A stretch of 64,000 nt of DNA from Halobacteroidaceae bacterium (GCA_003551665.1 PUNE01000079.1:1-64000), one strand, 5' to 3'; counted from the stretch's first letter, positions 34,166-44,199 are shown. Notes: generated by a model not told the origin, from the letters alone. Numbers and translations are program-made.

Positions 34166-36388
34166 TTAGCGCCGGTTCCGATTTCCTCCTCCTCGGTTCC
34201 CGCCGCGTCTTTTATCGTTTCTTCTTTCTGAGCTGTCGGAATCTGATCTTGCTTTGGGTTGAGGATTGCGGCTCTCTTCTTCAGCACATTCTTTTCCCTT
34301 TTCCTTGAGGACCGCTTCCCGGGAAAGGTTGATCCGATCCTTGTCATCAATATCTGTTACCTTAACCCAGATTTTATCTCCAACACTTACAACATCTTCA
34401 ACACTTTTGACCCTATAATCAGCGAGACGGGAAATGTGGACCAGACCTTCTTTTCCAGGTAAAACTTCAACAAAGGCACCGAAGTTCATTAGACGTTTTA
34501 CCGTTCCCATATAAGTTTCCCCAATCTCAACATCACGGGTCAACTCTTCTATCATGCCAATTGCCCTATCCACATCCTCCCTGCTATAACCGAGGATGAA
34601 AATCTTGCCGGAATCCTCAATATCAATTTTTGTTTCGGTTTCTTCAGTGATTTTTCGAATGGTTTTTCCCTGGGGTCCAATAATTTCACGGATCTGTTCG
34701 GGATCAATCTGGATGGTTATCATCCGGGGGGCAAAGGGAGATAGTTCACTCCTGGGTTCCGAAATAGCTTCTTCCATGTTATCAAGAATTTCCAGGCGAG
34801 CTTTTTTGGCCTGGTTCAGAGCCTGTACCATTATTTCCCGGCTGATCCCGCCTATCTTGATATCCATCTGCAGAGCAGTTATTCCTTCCCTTGTCCCGGC
34901 AACTTTGAAATCCATGTCCCCATAAAAATCTTCGAGGCCCTGGATATCCGTTAGGATTGCATATTCATCTCCCTCTTTCATCAACCCCATGGCAATTCCC
35001 GCAACATGTCTTTTCAGCGGAACCCCACCATCCATAAGAGCCAGAGAACTGGCACAGATACTGGCCTGGGAAGTGGAGCCGTTGGACTCCAGAATCTCCG
35101 AAACAAGGCGGATGGTGTAGGGGAATTCTTCATTATCGGGTAGAACTGCTTCCATGGCCTTTTCCCCAAGGGCACCATGCCCAATTTCCCTGCGTCCTGG
35201 AGGCCGCATGGGCCAGGTTTCTCCCACGGAATAGGGAGGGAAGTTGTAGTGGAGCATGAAACGTTTTTGCTCGAACTCACCAAGATCGAACATAATCTGA
35301 CTGTCTCCAATTGCCCCAAGGGTAAGAACAGAAAGGGCCTGGGTTTGACCACGTGTAAATTCTGCGGACCCGTGAACCCGGGGTAAAATTGAAACAGCAC
35401 TGTAAAGGTCCCTGATCTCATCAAGTTCCCGTTCATCAGGTCTCTTCTTCTCCTTGATGATCATCTGGCGCACATTTTCCTTGAGCATTGCTTCAAATTC
35501 ATTCTTTATAATTTTCTCAACCTCTTCTTCTTCTCCATCTTCGGCAAAACGGGGAACAAGAATCTCCAGGATCTGTTCCTTCAAAAGGTCCACGGCTTCC
35601 TGGCGGTCAAGTTTATCTTTTACCCGCAGGGCCCGGTTTAAATCTGATGAATAAGTGCGAACCTCATTAACAATTTTTGGGTCCGGTTGGGCTGCTTCAA
35701 ATTCAGCCTTTTCCCTGCCAACCTCTGACTGCATTTTTTCCTGGATTTCAACAATTTTGCGCAGGTATTCTTTGCTGAAATCCAATGCTTCAATCATCTC
35801 TTCTTCGGGCACTTCCTGAGCACAGGCTTCAACCATTGTTATTTCATCTTTTGTCCCGGCAATAATCAGTTCGAGGGAACTGTTTTCCCTTTCTTCTTCA
35901 GTAGGGTTACAGATCAATTCACCTTCAACCATTCCCACTTTAATGCCCCCAATGGGCGTAGTAAAAGGTATGTCAGAAATTATTAAGGCTGCAGAAGCAC
36001 CGATAAAAGCCAACATCTCTGGCTCATAATCAGGATCAAACGAAAGAACGGTAGCAATTATCTGGACATCGTTACGAAAACCTTCCGGGAATAATGGCCG
36101 TAGTGGGCGATCGATCAATCGGGCATTCAGAGTTGCCACATCACGGGGCCGTCCTTCTCTACGGTTCCAGCTTCCCGGGATCCTTCCAATAGCATAGACC
36201 CTTTCTTCAAAGTTAACCATCAGGGGTAAAAAGTCTACCCCGGGACGGGGCTCGGACATGGTTGCCGTAACCAGAACCACCGAGTCTCCACCTTTAACAA
36301 CAACTGAGCCATTTGCCTGTTTGGCATAATGTCCTGTTTCCAGGGTAATTTTTCTTGATCCAAGTTCAAGTTCCCAACTCTGTACCAT
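34166..36388 (-). CDS. pnp: polyribonucleotide nucleotidyltransferase (PNPase)
   Basis: 740 residues. Two RNase PH domains come first (GRIPGSWNRREGRPRDVATLNARLIDRPLRPLFP in the first, EFTRGQTQALSVLTLG in the second), then KH (about 555-615, IREIIGPQGKTIRKITEET) and S1 (about 622-692, YMGTVKRLMNFGAFVEVLPGKEGLVH). It degrades RNA phosphorolytically. The tail ends in an Arg/Gly/Asn-rich stretch (KRRGGNRGGGNRNRR) that probably adds RNA affinity. It follows rpsO as in most bacteria, with an intercistronic hairpin. Confidence 0.98.
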   Translation of the reverse strand: MVQSWELELGSRKITLETGHYAKQANGSVVVKGGDSVVLVTATMSEPRPGVDFLPLMVNFEERVYAIGRIPGSWNRREGRPRDVATLNARLIDRPLRPLFPEGFRNDVQIIATVLSFDPDYEPEMLAFIGASAALIISDIPFTTPIGGIKVGMVEGELICNPTEEERENSSLELIIAGTKDEITMVEACAQEVPEEEMIEALDFSKEYLRKIVEIQEKMQSEVGREKAEFEAAQPDPKIVNEVRTYSSDLNRALRVKDKLDRQEAVDLLKEQILEILVPRFAEDGEEEEVEKIIKNEFEAMLKENVRQMIIKEKKRPDERELDEIRDLYSAVSILPRVHGSAEFTRGQTQALSVLTLGAIGDSQIMFDLGEFEQKRFMLHYNFPPYSVGETWPMRPPGRREIGHGALGEKAMEAVLPDNEEFPYTIRLVSEILESNGSTSQASICASSLALMDGGVPLKRHVAGIAMGLMKEGDEYAILTDIQGLEDFYGDMDFKVAGTREGITALQMDIKIGGISREIMVQALNQAKKARLEILDNMEEAISEPRSELSPFAPRMITIQIDPEQIREIIGPQGKTIRKITEETETKIDIEDSGKIFILGYSREDVDRAIGMIEELTRDVEIGETYMGTVKRLMNFGAFVEVLPGKEGLVHISRLADYRVKSVEDVVSVGDKIWVKVTDIDDKDRINLSREAVLKEKGKECAEEESRNPQPKARSDSDSSERRNDKRRGGNRGGGNRNRR

Positions 36389-36425
36389 TTTTTTTCCTCC
36401 TCACATCTTCTCCGATTAAAATTAA

Positions 36426-36444
36426 GAGCGGGAAGGGCCCGCTC
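36426..36444 (-). terminator. rpsO-pnp intercistronic hairpin
   Basis: GAGCGGG (36426-36432) pairs with CCCGCTC (36438-36444), perfect 7 bp, loop of 5. On the reverse strand TTAATTTTAAT follows. It could be a partial terminator or a processing site; an rpsO-pnp hairpin is processed by RNase III in E. coli. Confidence 0.6.
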
Positions 36445-36459
36445 CTAAAATTAATAATA

Positions 36460-36723
36460 TTATCCCCTTATTCCAAGATCTGTAATCAGGTCGCGATAAC
36501 GTTCCAGGTCTTTTTTCCTCAGGTAGCGAAGCAGGCTTCTTCTTTTGCCAACCAGTTTTAAAAGACCCCTTCTCGAATGGTGGTCCTTGGGGTGGCGCTT
36601 CAAATGGTCGGTTAGCTCAAAGATCCGGTGAGTTAAAATTGCAATCTGAACCTCTGGGGAACCGGTATCATTCTCGCTGGCCTGATACTTACCAATAATT
36701 TCATGCTTTTTTTCCCTATCCAT
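36460..36723 (-). CDS. rpsO: 30S ribosomal protein S15
   Basis: 87 residues, standard length. The motifs [43 protein letters not shown] and [12 protein letters not shown] are S15 signatures. It binds the central domain of 16S rRNA. AAAGGAGG lies before the ATG. It has its own promoter (36819-36847) and a leader of about 90 bases. Confidence 0.98.
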   Translation of the reverse strand: MDREKKHEIIGKYQASENDTGSPEVQIAILTHRIFELTDHLKRHPKDHHSRRGLLKLVGKRRSLLRYLRKKDLERYRDLITDLGIRG

Positions 36724-36818
36724 GTTGTTGCCTCCTTTTTTTGATTACACCCCAATCCCAGAAAAGAGTCGGAGCCTCTCTGTTCCGAGAAAAGGGAGTA
36801 GAATATTTTACAGGATTT

Positions 36819-36847
36819 ATTTTATCACAAACAATCTCCAGTGTAAA
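36819..36847 (-). promoter_or_regulatory. sigma-A-type promoter of rpsO-pnp
   Basis: On the reverse strand TTTACA (36847-36842), a 17-base spacer and TAAAAT (36824-36819), directly after the ribF stop. Confidence 0.65.
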
Positions 36848-36856
36848 GAAACCCGG

Positions 36857-37786
36857 TCAGTTACCGGATAAAACCAGTCGGGTTTTTTCAATATCCCGGG
36901 CAATCTGAACCTGGAGTTGCCCGGGATCGGAAAACTGTTTAATTGGCCGGATGTACTTGTGAAACCAAACAGATATTTCTTCACCATAAATTTCCTCGTC
37001 AAGTCCCAGCAGGTGAACCTCAACTCCTTCTCTTTCTTTTCCAAAGGTTGGACAGGTTCCCAGGTTGAGAACACCCGTAAAGCTTTTTCCTTTTACCCGA
37101 GAACGAACCGCGTAAACACCCTGCATTGGAACCGTAAGTCCTGCTGGGAAATCAAGATTTGCTGTAGGGTAACCGAGAGAACTCCCCCGCCCTTCACCTT
37201 TTTCCACCCGCCCTCTGATCCCATACTCTCGACCAAGAAAGGCTGGAACCTCTTCCACACGCCCTGCTTTAATCAGGCGCCTGATTAAAGTACTGCTAAC
37301 ACTAAAGCCATCTATTGTTACAGGGTCAAGAACAATTGGCTCAAAACCGTATTCATCACCAGCCACAATAATTTTTTTCCTGTCTCCCTCACCCCGGTCT
37401 CCGAAGCGAAATCTGGCCCCGACCACGAGTCCTCTTATATCCAGTTTTTCTACCAGGTAATCATTAATAAAGGTCCGGTAATCAAGGTGCCCAAACTCAG
37501 GAGTAAACTGCTGAACCAGGCAAACATCTGCCCCGAGGGAACCCATGTAGTAAAGTTTATCTTCCAGAGAAGTCAAAAGAGTAGGGGCCCGGGGTGGATT
37601 GAGAACGGATATAGGATGGGGCCAAAATGTAAATATCCCCGCGGGAATACCCAGTTCGTGGGCACGTTTGACAGTGGTTTCAATCACCTTCCTGTGACCA
37701 AGGTGGACTCCGTCAAACGTCCCCATCGCCAGAAAAATCCCTCTTACAGAAATCTCTTCCTTTGATGATATCTGATAAACTTCCAT
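36857..37786 (-). CDS. ribF: bifunctional riboflavin kinase/FAD synthetase
   Basis: 309 residues. The N-terminal adenylyltransferase has GTFDGVHLGHRKVI and the later SVSSTLIRRLIKAGRV. The C-terminal kinase has GRVEKGEGRGSSLGYPTANL and GVLNLGTCPTF. It makes FMN and FAD from riboflavin. It ends the rimP-ribF run and lies 15 bases after truB. Confidence 0.97.
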   Translation of the reverse strand: MEVYQISSKEEISVRGIFLAMGTFDGVHLGHRKVIETTVKRAHELGIPAGIFTFWPHPISVLNPPRAPTLLTSLEDKLYYMGSLGADVCLVQQFTPEFGHLDYRTFINDYLVEKLDIRGLVVGARFRFGDRGEGDRKKIIVAGDEYGFEPIVLDPVTIDGFSVSSTLIRRLIKAGRVEEVPAFLGREYGIRGRVEKGEGRGSSLGYPTANLDFPAGLTVPMQGVYAVRSRVKGKSFTGVLNLGTCPTFGKEREGVEVHLLGLDEEIYGEEISVWFHKYIRPIKQFSDPGQLQVQIARDIEKTRLVLSGN

Positions 37787-37801
37787 GATTGGTATTTCAC
37801 C

Positions 37802-38674
37802 TCAGATAAAAACTTTAAAAGGATGGAAGCCTTCATCCTTTTTCTGGACCAGGGCAAGAAACTGTTTTTCCCGGTCATAAAGACGGAAATATCCTTCTTT
37901 ACTCTCAACCTTTTCCTCTATTTCATTTGGGTCAATAATCTGGCCCAGGGGAACCTTATCCCGGGAACTGTCGGCAACAACCAGGGAGGGCAGATGTTTA
38001 AGGGCTAAATCGGGAGCAAGTAAAAATTTTTCCGGTCCCACTTCTTCCATTTCTTCCAGGGTATGGCTGTCCCTGATCTTAAATGGACCCGTACTTGTCC
38101 GAATCAAAAACTGAAGGTATCCGCCTACACCCAGAGCCTCACCCAGATCCCGGGCTATTGATCGGATATAGGTCCCCTTGGAACAGTGGACCCAAAACCT
38201 GACCCGGGGAAGAGCAACTTCCAGGGGCCGCAGGGAAAAAATCTTTACCTCGCGGGAAGAAAGCTTAAAATTCTCACCTTTTCTGTGACGGCGATAGGCT
38301 CTTTCCCCATCAACCTTAATTGCCGAAATCTGAGGTGGAATCTGTGTTATCGTCCCCGTAAATTTTTGCAATTCTCGCAGAACATCTTTTTCAGTGCAGT
38401 TCAGCTTCTTCCTTGATGTAACTTCCCCATAGGCATCGTCAGTATCTCTTGTTTCGCCAAGAATAATTTCTGCCCAGTAGGTTTTATCCTCCAGGAGAAG
38501 GAAGCTGGCCACCTTGGTAGCCTTCCCAACACAAAGGGGTAGAACTCCCGCAGCAAGGGGATCCAGAGTTCCGGTGTGTCCCACTTTTTTTAAACTCCAC
38601 TTCCTTTTTATCCGATTTATCACCCGGGCAGAACTGATCCCGGGAGGCTTAAGTAAATTAATTATTCCATTCAT
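37802..38674 (-). CDS. truB: tRNA pseudouridine(55) synthase
   Basis: 290 residues from ATG at 38674, chosen because GGAGG lies 9 bases upstream and family members begin exactly at GIINLLKPPG. The longer frame to 38785 runs inside nrnA. The catalytic Asp is D38 in GHTGTLDPLAAGVLP. A C-terminal PUA-like region is present. It overlaps the nrnA stop by 17 bases. Confidence 0.96.
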   Translation of the reverse strand: MNGIINLLKPPGISSARVINRIKRKWSLKKVGHTGTLDPLAAGVLPLCVGKATKVASFLLLEDKTYWAEIILGETRDTDDAYGEVTSRKKLNCTEKDVLRELQKFTGTITQIPPQISAIKVDGERAYRRHRKGENFKLSSREVKIFSLRPLEVALPRVRFWVHCSKGTYIRSIARDLGEALGVGGYLQFLIRTSTGPFKIRDSHTLEEMEEVGPEKFLLAPDLALKHLPSLVVADSSRDKVPLGQIIDPNEIEEKVESKEGYFRLYDREKQFLALVQKKDEGFHPFKVFI

Positions 38675-39623
38675 CCAGTTTCTCCTCCACTGCAGACAGG
38701 ATTTCGGGAAAAACTTCTTCAAATTTTTCCTCCCGCGTAACTCCCGCTGCCCGGACATGACCACCTCCACCCCAGAGAGAAGCAATAACGTTTACCGGGA
38801 AATTTCTGCTACGAAAACTTACTTTTGTCCTTTCCCCCTGGTCTACAAAAAGGATTGCAACCTCAACACCTTCAATACCTCTGATCTCATCGATCACTTT
38901 CTGAGTCACTTCCCGTGGAGAGGGTTTTCCGATTTCCTGCCTGATTACAGTCCAGGCAATCCGCCCTTCCCGAGAAAAATCCAATCCTCTCAGGGCTTCT
39001 TGATAAAGGCCAAAGGAAGCACGGGAGTTCCTTCCAAACAACCTTTCCTGAAGCAGGTGCAGTTTCAACCCCTTTCCCATCCAGCAGGCCAGCAATTCAA
39101 GGGTCTGGGTTCGGGTATTGGGGTGTCGCAGTCCTCCCGTGTCATAAAGGATTCCTGCACCCCAGGCTTGCATCACACGTGGAGGCAGGTGAATATTATC
39201 CTGAAGCAACAATCCAAGGATCTCACAGGCAGAAGAAGCTTTCGCATCAACAAGATTTATATCACCAAAATTTTCGTTATCAGGGTGGTGATCAATGTTA
39301 ATAATCTCCAGGCCTTCAATCATTTCTCCCACCCGCCCCAGCCTTTTCATATCCCCACTGTCAACTACAATAGCCAGGTCTGCTTCAACCTCTGGAAGTT
39401 CTTCCTCGGGATTAATAACCAATATTTCTGAAGGCAGCAGAAAAGAGAGCCGGTCGGGGACCGGCCCTTCTATAATTCCCGTCACCCGACCATGTTTCCC
39501 CTGAAGGAGAAAATAAAGGCCTGCAATTGCTCCCAGGCAATCACCATCCGGATCGGAATGACCGGTTAAGATTATTTTTTTGTGACCATGCAGAACGTCC
39601 AACAGGGAAGCAGCATCATTCAT
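38658..39623 (-). CDS. nrnA: DHH/DHHA1 phosphoesterase, NrnA-type oligoribonuclease/pAp phosphatase
   Basis: 321 residues. Motifs are GHSDPDGDCLGA, VVDSGD, the DHH triad NIDHHPDNENFGD and the DHHA1 GGGGHVRAAG. It degrades nano-RNA and pAp. It sits between rbfA and truB as in many Firmicutes and overlaps rbfA by 8 bases, so translation is coupled. Confidence 0.94.
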   Translation of the reverse strand: MNDAASLLDVLHGHKKIILTGHSDPDGDCLGAIAGLYFLLQGKHGRVTGIIEGPVPDRLSFLLPSEILVINPEEELPEVEADLAIVVDSGDMKRLGRVGEMIEGLEIINIDHHPDNENFGDINLVDAKASSACEILGLLLQDNIHLPPRVMQAWGAGILYDTGGLRHPNTRTQTLELLACWMGKGLKLHLLQERLFGRNSRASFGLYQEALRGLDFSREGRIAWTVIRQEIGKPSPREVTQKVIDEIRGIEGVEVAILFVDQGERTKVSFRSRNFPVNVIASLWGGGGHVRAAGVTREEKFEEVFPEILSAVEEKLDEWNN

Positions 39624-39966
39624 CCTTATTCCCTCTTATTTCATTTAATAGGTTGTGGATTCTCTGTCCGCGCTCAATAGACTGGTCATAAACAAAACGC
39701 AATTCTGGAGTGTGTCTCAGTTCAATTCTCTGTCCAATTTCCTTGCGCAGATAACCAACCGCTTTTTCCAGCCCTTCCATCATTGCTGCAGGATCATTTT
39801 TTTCCTGCAGGGTACTGACATATACCTTGGCAACGCTAAGATCTCCACTTACTTCTACGTCAGTTATGGTCAGGAAATTCAAACGGGGGTCTTTAACTTC
39901 TTTCTGGAACAAATCACTAAGCTCTTTTTTCAGGACTTCGGCCAAGCGGTTCGCTCTATAATTCAT
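39616..39966 (-). CDS. rbfA: 30S ribosome-binding factor A
   Basis: 116 residues, standard length. RANRLAEVLKKELSDLFQKEVKDPRL and LRHTPELRFVYDQSIERGQRI are RbfA signatures. It assists late 16S rRNA maturation. It lies 51 bases after infB. Confidence 0.97.
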   Translation of the reverse strand: MNYRANRLAEVLKKELSDLFQKEVKDPRLNFLTITDVEVSGDLSVAKVYVSTLQEKNDPAAMMEGLEKAVGYLRKEIGQRIELRHTPELRFVYDQSIERGQRIHNLLNEIRGNKDE

Positions 39967-40017
39967 TGCTCAACACTCCTTCTATATTATTCAGGAGCCC
40001 CGGGCAAAAGCCAGGTA

Positions 40018-41988
40018 TTAATCAGATAATTTCCTCTTAACTTCTTCCAGGACAAATGCTTCAATTATATCTCCAACTTTTACATCCTGAAACCCCTCAA
40101 TATTCAGGCCACACTCGTAATTGGAGTCTACTTCCCGAACATCATCCTGGAACCGCTTTAAGGAACCGATGCTCCCCTCGTGGACTACTACTCCATCCCG
40201 CAATACTCTGACCTTGGAATTACGAGTAATTTTCCCGTCAGTAACATAGAGCCCGGCTACAGTGCCTGCCTTGGGAACACGGAAGGTGTCTCGAACTTCC
40301 GCCCGGCCAAGGACTTTCTCCCTGATCTCCGGTTCTAAAAGACCTTCAAGTGCTTTTTTGACATCGTCAATAACCTGATAAATGATCCGGTAGGTACGGA
40401 TATCCACACCCTCTTGATCCGCAACCCGCTTGGCCCTTGAATCAGGTCGAACATTAAACCCAATTATTATTGCCTTGGAGGCCGAAGCCAGGATCACATC
40501 ATTTTCATTTATAGCACCAGCACCGGTGTGGATAATATTGAGGTTCACATCTTCACTTTTTATCTGATTCAGGGAGTCCTTGAGGGCTTCCACCGACCCC
40601 TGAACATCTCCCTTGATTATTATTTTCAACTCTTTGACTTCTTCATCCTGCATCCGGGCAAAAAATTGTTCCAGGTTTGCAGGACGATCACTGGTAAGTT
40701 CTTTTTCCCTTTTCTCCTCGCGCCTTTCCTCGGCAATCTTTTTGCCTTCCTTTTCTGTTTTTACGCTTTCCAGCATATCTCCTGCAACAGGGACATCGGA
40801 AAGACCAAGAACTTCAACGGGAGTGGAAGGCCCGGCTTTTTTCAACCTCTCACCCTTGTCATTAATCATGGCCCGGACCCGACCGTGAGCGCTCCCGGCC
40901 ATTATAGCATCACCAATCCTCAGGGTTCCGTCTTTAATTAAGACCGTTGCAACCGGCCCCCGCCCTTTGTCCAGCTGGGCTTCAATAATAACTCCCGAAG
41001 CCTTTTCTTTGGGGTCCGCCTTAATGTCTTCAACTTCTGCAACCAGGAGTATCATTTCCAGGAGTTCATCGATGTTAATTTTCTGCAGGGCAGAAATCTC
41101 AACACAAACCGTCTCTCCACCCCACTCCTCAGGAACAAGGTTGTACTCGGTTAGCTGTTGTTTCACCCTTTCGGGATTGGCATTTTCCTTGTCAATCTTA
41201 TTTATGGCCACAATAATTGGAATACCGGCATCCTTGGCGTGATTGATGGCTTCAACAGTTTGAGGCATAATCCCATCATCGGCAGCAATTACCAGGACCG
41301 CGATATCAGTAACATGGGCCCCCCGGGCCCGCATAGCAGTAAAAGCCTCATGACCGGGTGTATCCAGGAAGGAAATCTTTTTCCCATTAGCTTCGACCTG
41401 GTAGGCACCAATATGCTGGGTAATACCACCGGCTTCGGAAGCGACTACATTGGCTTCTCTGATTACGTCAAGCAGCTGGGTTTTCCCGTGATCAACGTGG
41501 CCCATAATTGTAACAACGGGGGGGCGAGTAACGAGATCTTTCTTTTTCTTTTGCTTTTCTTCTTTTTTAGGTTTTGCTTCTGTCTTTTTTTTCTCCTCCG
41601 TTTTTACCTCAACCTTAATGCCCAGAATCTGTTCTACCTCGGCAAGAGCATCTCCGGTCAGGTTCTGGGTTAAATTGATCATTACCCCCTGTTCAATTAA
41701 CTGTTTAATTATCTTGTTGGGATTGGTTCCCAGCGCTTCCCCAATGCTTTTTACATTTACCGGAGGAGCAACTTCAATACTCTGGGCCTTTTCCTCTTGT
41801 TCCTCTTCTTTTTCCGGGGCTTTTCCTTCTCCCCCGGCCAGCATTTCTTTGACCAGGTTAGCAGTTTCATCTTCTAAAGTACTCATATGCGATTTAGCTT
41901 CAATTCCCAGTTCTTTTAACATATCAACCAGTTCAGTAGATTTAAGATCGAGTTCTTTAGCTAACTGGTAGATCCTTATTTTTCCCAC
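40018..41988 (-). CDS. infB: translation initiation factor IF-2
   Basis: 656 residues. Two short IF2-N subdomains (about 1-55 and 75-125) and a charged Lys/Glu linker lead to the G domain from about 155 (GHVDHGKT at 163-170, DTPGHEAF, NKID), then domains II, III and IV. The residue after GHVDHGKT is Gln, where Ser or Thr is usual; the P-loop itself is intact. The N-terminal extension is short, as in other Clostridia. GTG start. Confidence 0.97.
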   Translation of the reverse strand: MGKIRIYQLAKELDLKSTELVDMLKELGIEAKSHMSTLEDETANLVKEMLAGGEGKAPEKEEEQEEKAQSIEVAPPVNVKSIGEALGTNPNKIIKQLIEQGVMINLTQNLTGDALAEVEQILGIKVEVKTEEKKKTEAKPKKEEKQKKKKDLVTRPPVVTIMGHVDHGKTQLLDVIREANVVASEAGGITQHIGAYQVEANGKKISFLDTPGHEAFTAMRARGAHVTDIAVLVIAADDGIMPQTVEAINHAKDAGIPIIVAINKIDKENANPERVKQQLTEYNLVPEEWGGETVCVEISALQKINIDELLEMILLVAEVEDIKADPKEKASGVIIEAQLDKGRGPVATVLIKDGTLRIGDAIMAGSAHGRVRAMINDKGERLKKAGPSTPVEVLGLSDVPVAGDMLESVKTEKEGKKIAEERREEKREKELTSDRPANLEQFFARMQDEEVKELKIIIKGDVQGSVEALKDSLNQIKSEDVNLNIIHTGAGAINENDVILASASKAIIIGFNVRPDSRAKRVADQEGVDIRTYRIIYQVIDDVKKALEGLLEPEIREKVLGRAEVRDTFRVPKAGTVAGLYVTDGKITRNSKVRVLRDGVVVHEGSIGSLKRFQDDVREVDSNYECGLNIEGFQDVKVGDIIEAFVLEEVKRKLSD

Positions 41989-42005
41989 ATTAACACCCCC
42001 ATCAA

Positions 42006-42320
42006 TTATTCATTAAGGACCCTCCCTTTCCTGTCTAAGAAAGGTTTCGCAAGATTAATATCCATAATCAAAACTGCCACAGTTTCTTTTGGAAAAATCC
42101 GGGTAAAATCCCCCTTCGTTCCCCATTCCAGGTAAGGTATCCTATTATGATTGCAGATTTGGGAAAGTTTCCTCTTAATACTAACTCCACTATCTTCAGC
42201 AAGGAGGAGCAGGTGCCCCCGCCTTTTTTTCAGTTTCTCCTCAATATTAGATGAACCTATTTGAACCTGTTTTGCCCTGTAACCAAGTCCCAGAAGACGT
42301 AAACCCTTACTCCTCTCCAC
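42006..42320 (-). CDS. ylxQ: ribosomal L7Ae family protein, YlxQ type
   Basis: 104 residues. GLGYRAKQVQIGSSNIEEKLKKRRGHLLLLAEDSG matches the L7Ae/L30e/S12e/Gadd45 fold. Members bind kink-turn RNA. It lies between rnpM and infB, as in Bacillus, and its GTG start overlaps the rnpM 3' end by 14 bases. Confidence 0.92.
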   Translation of the reverse strand: MERSKGLRLLGLGYRAKQVQIGSSNIEEKLKKRRGHLLLLAEDSGVSIKRKLSQICNHNRIPYLEWGTKGDFTRIFPKETVAVLIMDINLAKPFLDRKGRVLNE

Positions 42321-42582
42321 GGATCCGTTCCTCCAGAAATTCCTTAATATCCGAGGGCAGGCTTACCTGCAGGTTTCTTTCAATTCGTTTGGCCTTAAAG
42401 GCCTTTTCCAGGCAGGCCCTGTCGGGGCAAATATAAGCTCCCCGACCTGGTTTTTTCCCTGTTGTATCTATATCTACTTCCCCTTCAGGGTTTCGCACTA
42501 CCCTGATCAGGTCTCTTTTTTCCCGGCGCTCATCACACCCCACACATTTACGAAGAGGGATTTTCTTCCTCTTCTTCATCAT
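42307..42582 (-). CDS. rnpM: RNase P modulator RnpM (YlxR/DUF448)
   Basis: 91 residues with the YlxR signature [20 protein letters not shown] and [18 protein letters not shown]. Bacillus RnpM (YlxR) binds RNase P RNA and lowers its activity. It overlaps the nusA 3' end by 35 bases if the first ATG is used. Confidence 0.94.
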   Translation of the reverse strand: MMKKRKKIPLRKCVGCDERREKRDLIRVVRNPEGEVDIDTTGKKPGRGAYICPDRACLEKAFKAKRIERNLQVSLPSDIKEFLEERIRGEE

Positions 42583-43663
42583 CCCGCATTACCTCCCCTT
42601 CAGAAGTGGGTTCAATAAGTTTTGCTTCAGCATCTGTCTGGCTTTCGCTTTTAATATCTATTCTCCAGCCCGTAAGCTTAGCCGCAAGCCGGGCATTCTG
42701 CCCCTCCTTACCTATTGCCAGTGAAAGCTGGTAGTCAGGGACAACAACCTTTGCTACCTTTTCTTTTTCTTCAATTTCCACAGAAACCACCTTGGCAGGG
42801 CTTAAAGCATTGGCCACATAAACTGTTGGATCCGGGCTCCATTCCACGATATCAATTTTTTCTCCCCCGATTTCATCGACAATTGCCTGGACCCGCATGC
42901 CTTTCTGTCCGACACAGGCTCCAACAGGATCTACATTTTCATCCCGGGAAAAAACAGAAAGCTTGGAGCGGTAACCTGCCTCCCGGGTAACAGCTTTTAT
43001 TTCAACAGTTCCCTCCTGGATTTCGGGAACCTCCAGTTCGAATAATCTCTTCAAAAGACCGGGGTGGGTCCGAGAGACCAGTATTCTGGGGCCCTTGGTA
43101 GTCTGTTTGACCTCGACTATGAAAAGCTTAATCCGGTCGCCCGGCTTGAATTTATCAGTTGGCATCTGTTCGGATTGAACAAGAATGGCTTCGGTTTTTC
43201 CAAGGTCAATCATAATATTGTTATTAGTATAACGCTGGACAACACCGGTTATAATATCCCCTTCTCTGTTGCTGAACTCATCAAAAATAATCCCCCGCTC
43301 GGCTTCGCGAATCCGCTGTACCACTACCTGCTTGGCAGTTTGGGCGGCTATACGGCCGAAGTTAGCCGGGGTAACCTCATATTCAACAACATCTCCTATT
43401 TCATAGTTGGGGTCAATTTTTCGGGCTTCTTCCAGAGAAATCTCGAGTGTCTTGTCCTCAACCTCTTCTACAACTTCTTTTCGGGCAATTACTTCTACCT
43501 TCCCTGTATTTCTATCAATATTGGCAGTTACATTCTGCGAGGAACCAAAGTTCCTTTTATATGCCGAGATAAGGGCAGCTTCTGCCGCCTCCAGAAGTTG
43601 TTCTTTGGGAATATTTTTTTCCTTTTCAATTTCATCCAGTGCCTGAAGAAATTCAAAATTCAT
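42548..43663 (-). CDS. nusA: transcription termination/antitermination factor NusA
   Basis: 371 residues, the Firmicutes length without the C-terminal acidic repeats of E. coli. The N-terminal RNA polymerase-binding domain, S1 ([37 protein letters not shown]) and two KH domains ([27 protein letters not shown] and [19 protein letters not shown]) are all visible. It ends in a short acidic stretch. Confidence 0.97.
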   Translation of the reverse strand: MNFEFLQALDEIEKEKNIPKEQLLEAAEAALISAYKRNFGSSQNVTANIDRNTGKVEVIARKEVVEEVEDKTLEISLEEARKIDPNYEIGDVVEYEVTPANFGRIAAQTAKQVVVQRIREAERGIIFDEFSNREGDIITGVVQRYTNNNIMIDLGKTEAILVQSEQMPTDKFKPGDRIKLFIVEVKQTTKGPRILVSRTHPGLLKRLFELEVPEIQEGTVEIKAVTREAGYRSKLSVFSRDENVDPVGACVGQKGMRVQAIVDEIGGEKIDIVEWSPDPTVYVANALSPAKVVSVEIEEKEKVAKVVVPDYQLSLAIGKEGQNARLAAKLTGWRIDIKSESQTDAEAKLIEPTSEGEVMRDDEEEEENPSS

Positions 43664-43679
43664 TTACACTGCTCCTCCT

Positions 43680-44138
43680 TTAAAATTCAAAATGGAGTCG
43701 GGCTTTAGCCACTTGATCCCGGGGAATATTTACAGTGGAACCGTCCTCGAGTTCCAAGCGAAGATCTTTATCTGCAAGGTCCAGCAGGGTTCCCCGCAGG
43801 GTTTTCTTCTTTTCCACAAGGGGGACATAAGTTTTTATTTCAACCCGTTTCCCCAGTGCCCTTTCAAAATCACGATCCCTTTTCAGGGGACGATCCAACC
43901 CGGGCGAAGAAACTTCCAGAACAAATCCATGTGGAATAGGATCCTCCTGTTCCAATACCGGTTCCAGGGAGCGGGTAACCCGTACACATTCATCGTGGGA
44001 AATCCCTTCGGGTCCATCAATGAAAACCCTTAACACCCACCTTTTTCCTTCTTTATTATATTCAAGATCAACTAGCTCCAGTCCTTCAGCCTGAACAACC
44101 GGTTCAACAAGCTTAAAAAGGATTTCCTGTTGGCTCAC
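43680..44138 (-). CDS. rimP: ribosome maturation factor RimP
   Basis: 152 residues. EGLELVDLEYNKEGKRWVLRVFIDGPEGISHDECVRVTRSLEPVLEQED and VSSPGLDRPLKRDRDFERALG are RimP signatures. It acts in 30S assembly. The GTG start follows GGAGG. It is the first gene of the rimP-nusA-rnpM-ylxQ-infB-rbfA-nrnA-truB-ribF unit, with its own promoter at 44233-44261. Confidence 0.96.
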   Translation of the reverse strand: MSQQEILFKLVEPVVQAEGLELVDLEYNKEGKRWVLRVFIDGPEGISHDECVRVTRSLEPVLEQEDPIPHGFVLEVSSPGLDRPLKRDRDFERALGKRVEIKTYVPLVEKKKTLRGTLLDLADKDLRLELEDGSTVNIPRDQVAKARLHFEF

Positions 44139-44174
44139 TTTTTTTCCTCCTGAACATTTGATTAATATAAGCTA

Positions 44175-44199
44175 AAGAGTGGGCTGGGAACCCACTCTT
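44175..44199 (-). promoter_or_regulatory. leader hairpin between the rimP promoter and rimP
   Basis: AAGAGTGGG (44175-44183) pairs with CCCACTCTT (44191-44199), a perfect 9-bp stem with a 7-base loop, in the expected 5' leader. On the reverse strand the following TTAGCTTATATTAAT is moderately T-rich. It could be an attenuator of the nusA operon. Confidence 0.5.

Noticed and set aside
38674-38785. N-terminal extension of truB
   Set aside because: It lies entirely within nrnA, and the conserved protein start plus ribosome binding site are at 38674.
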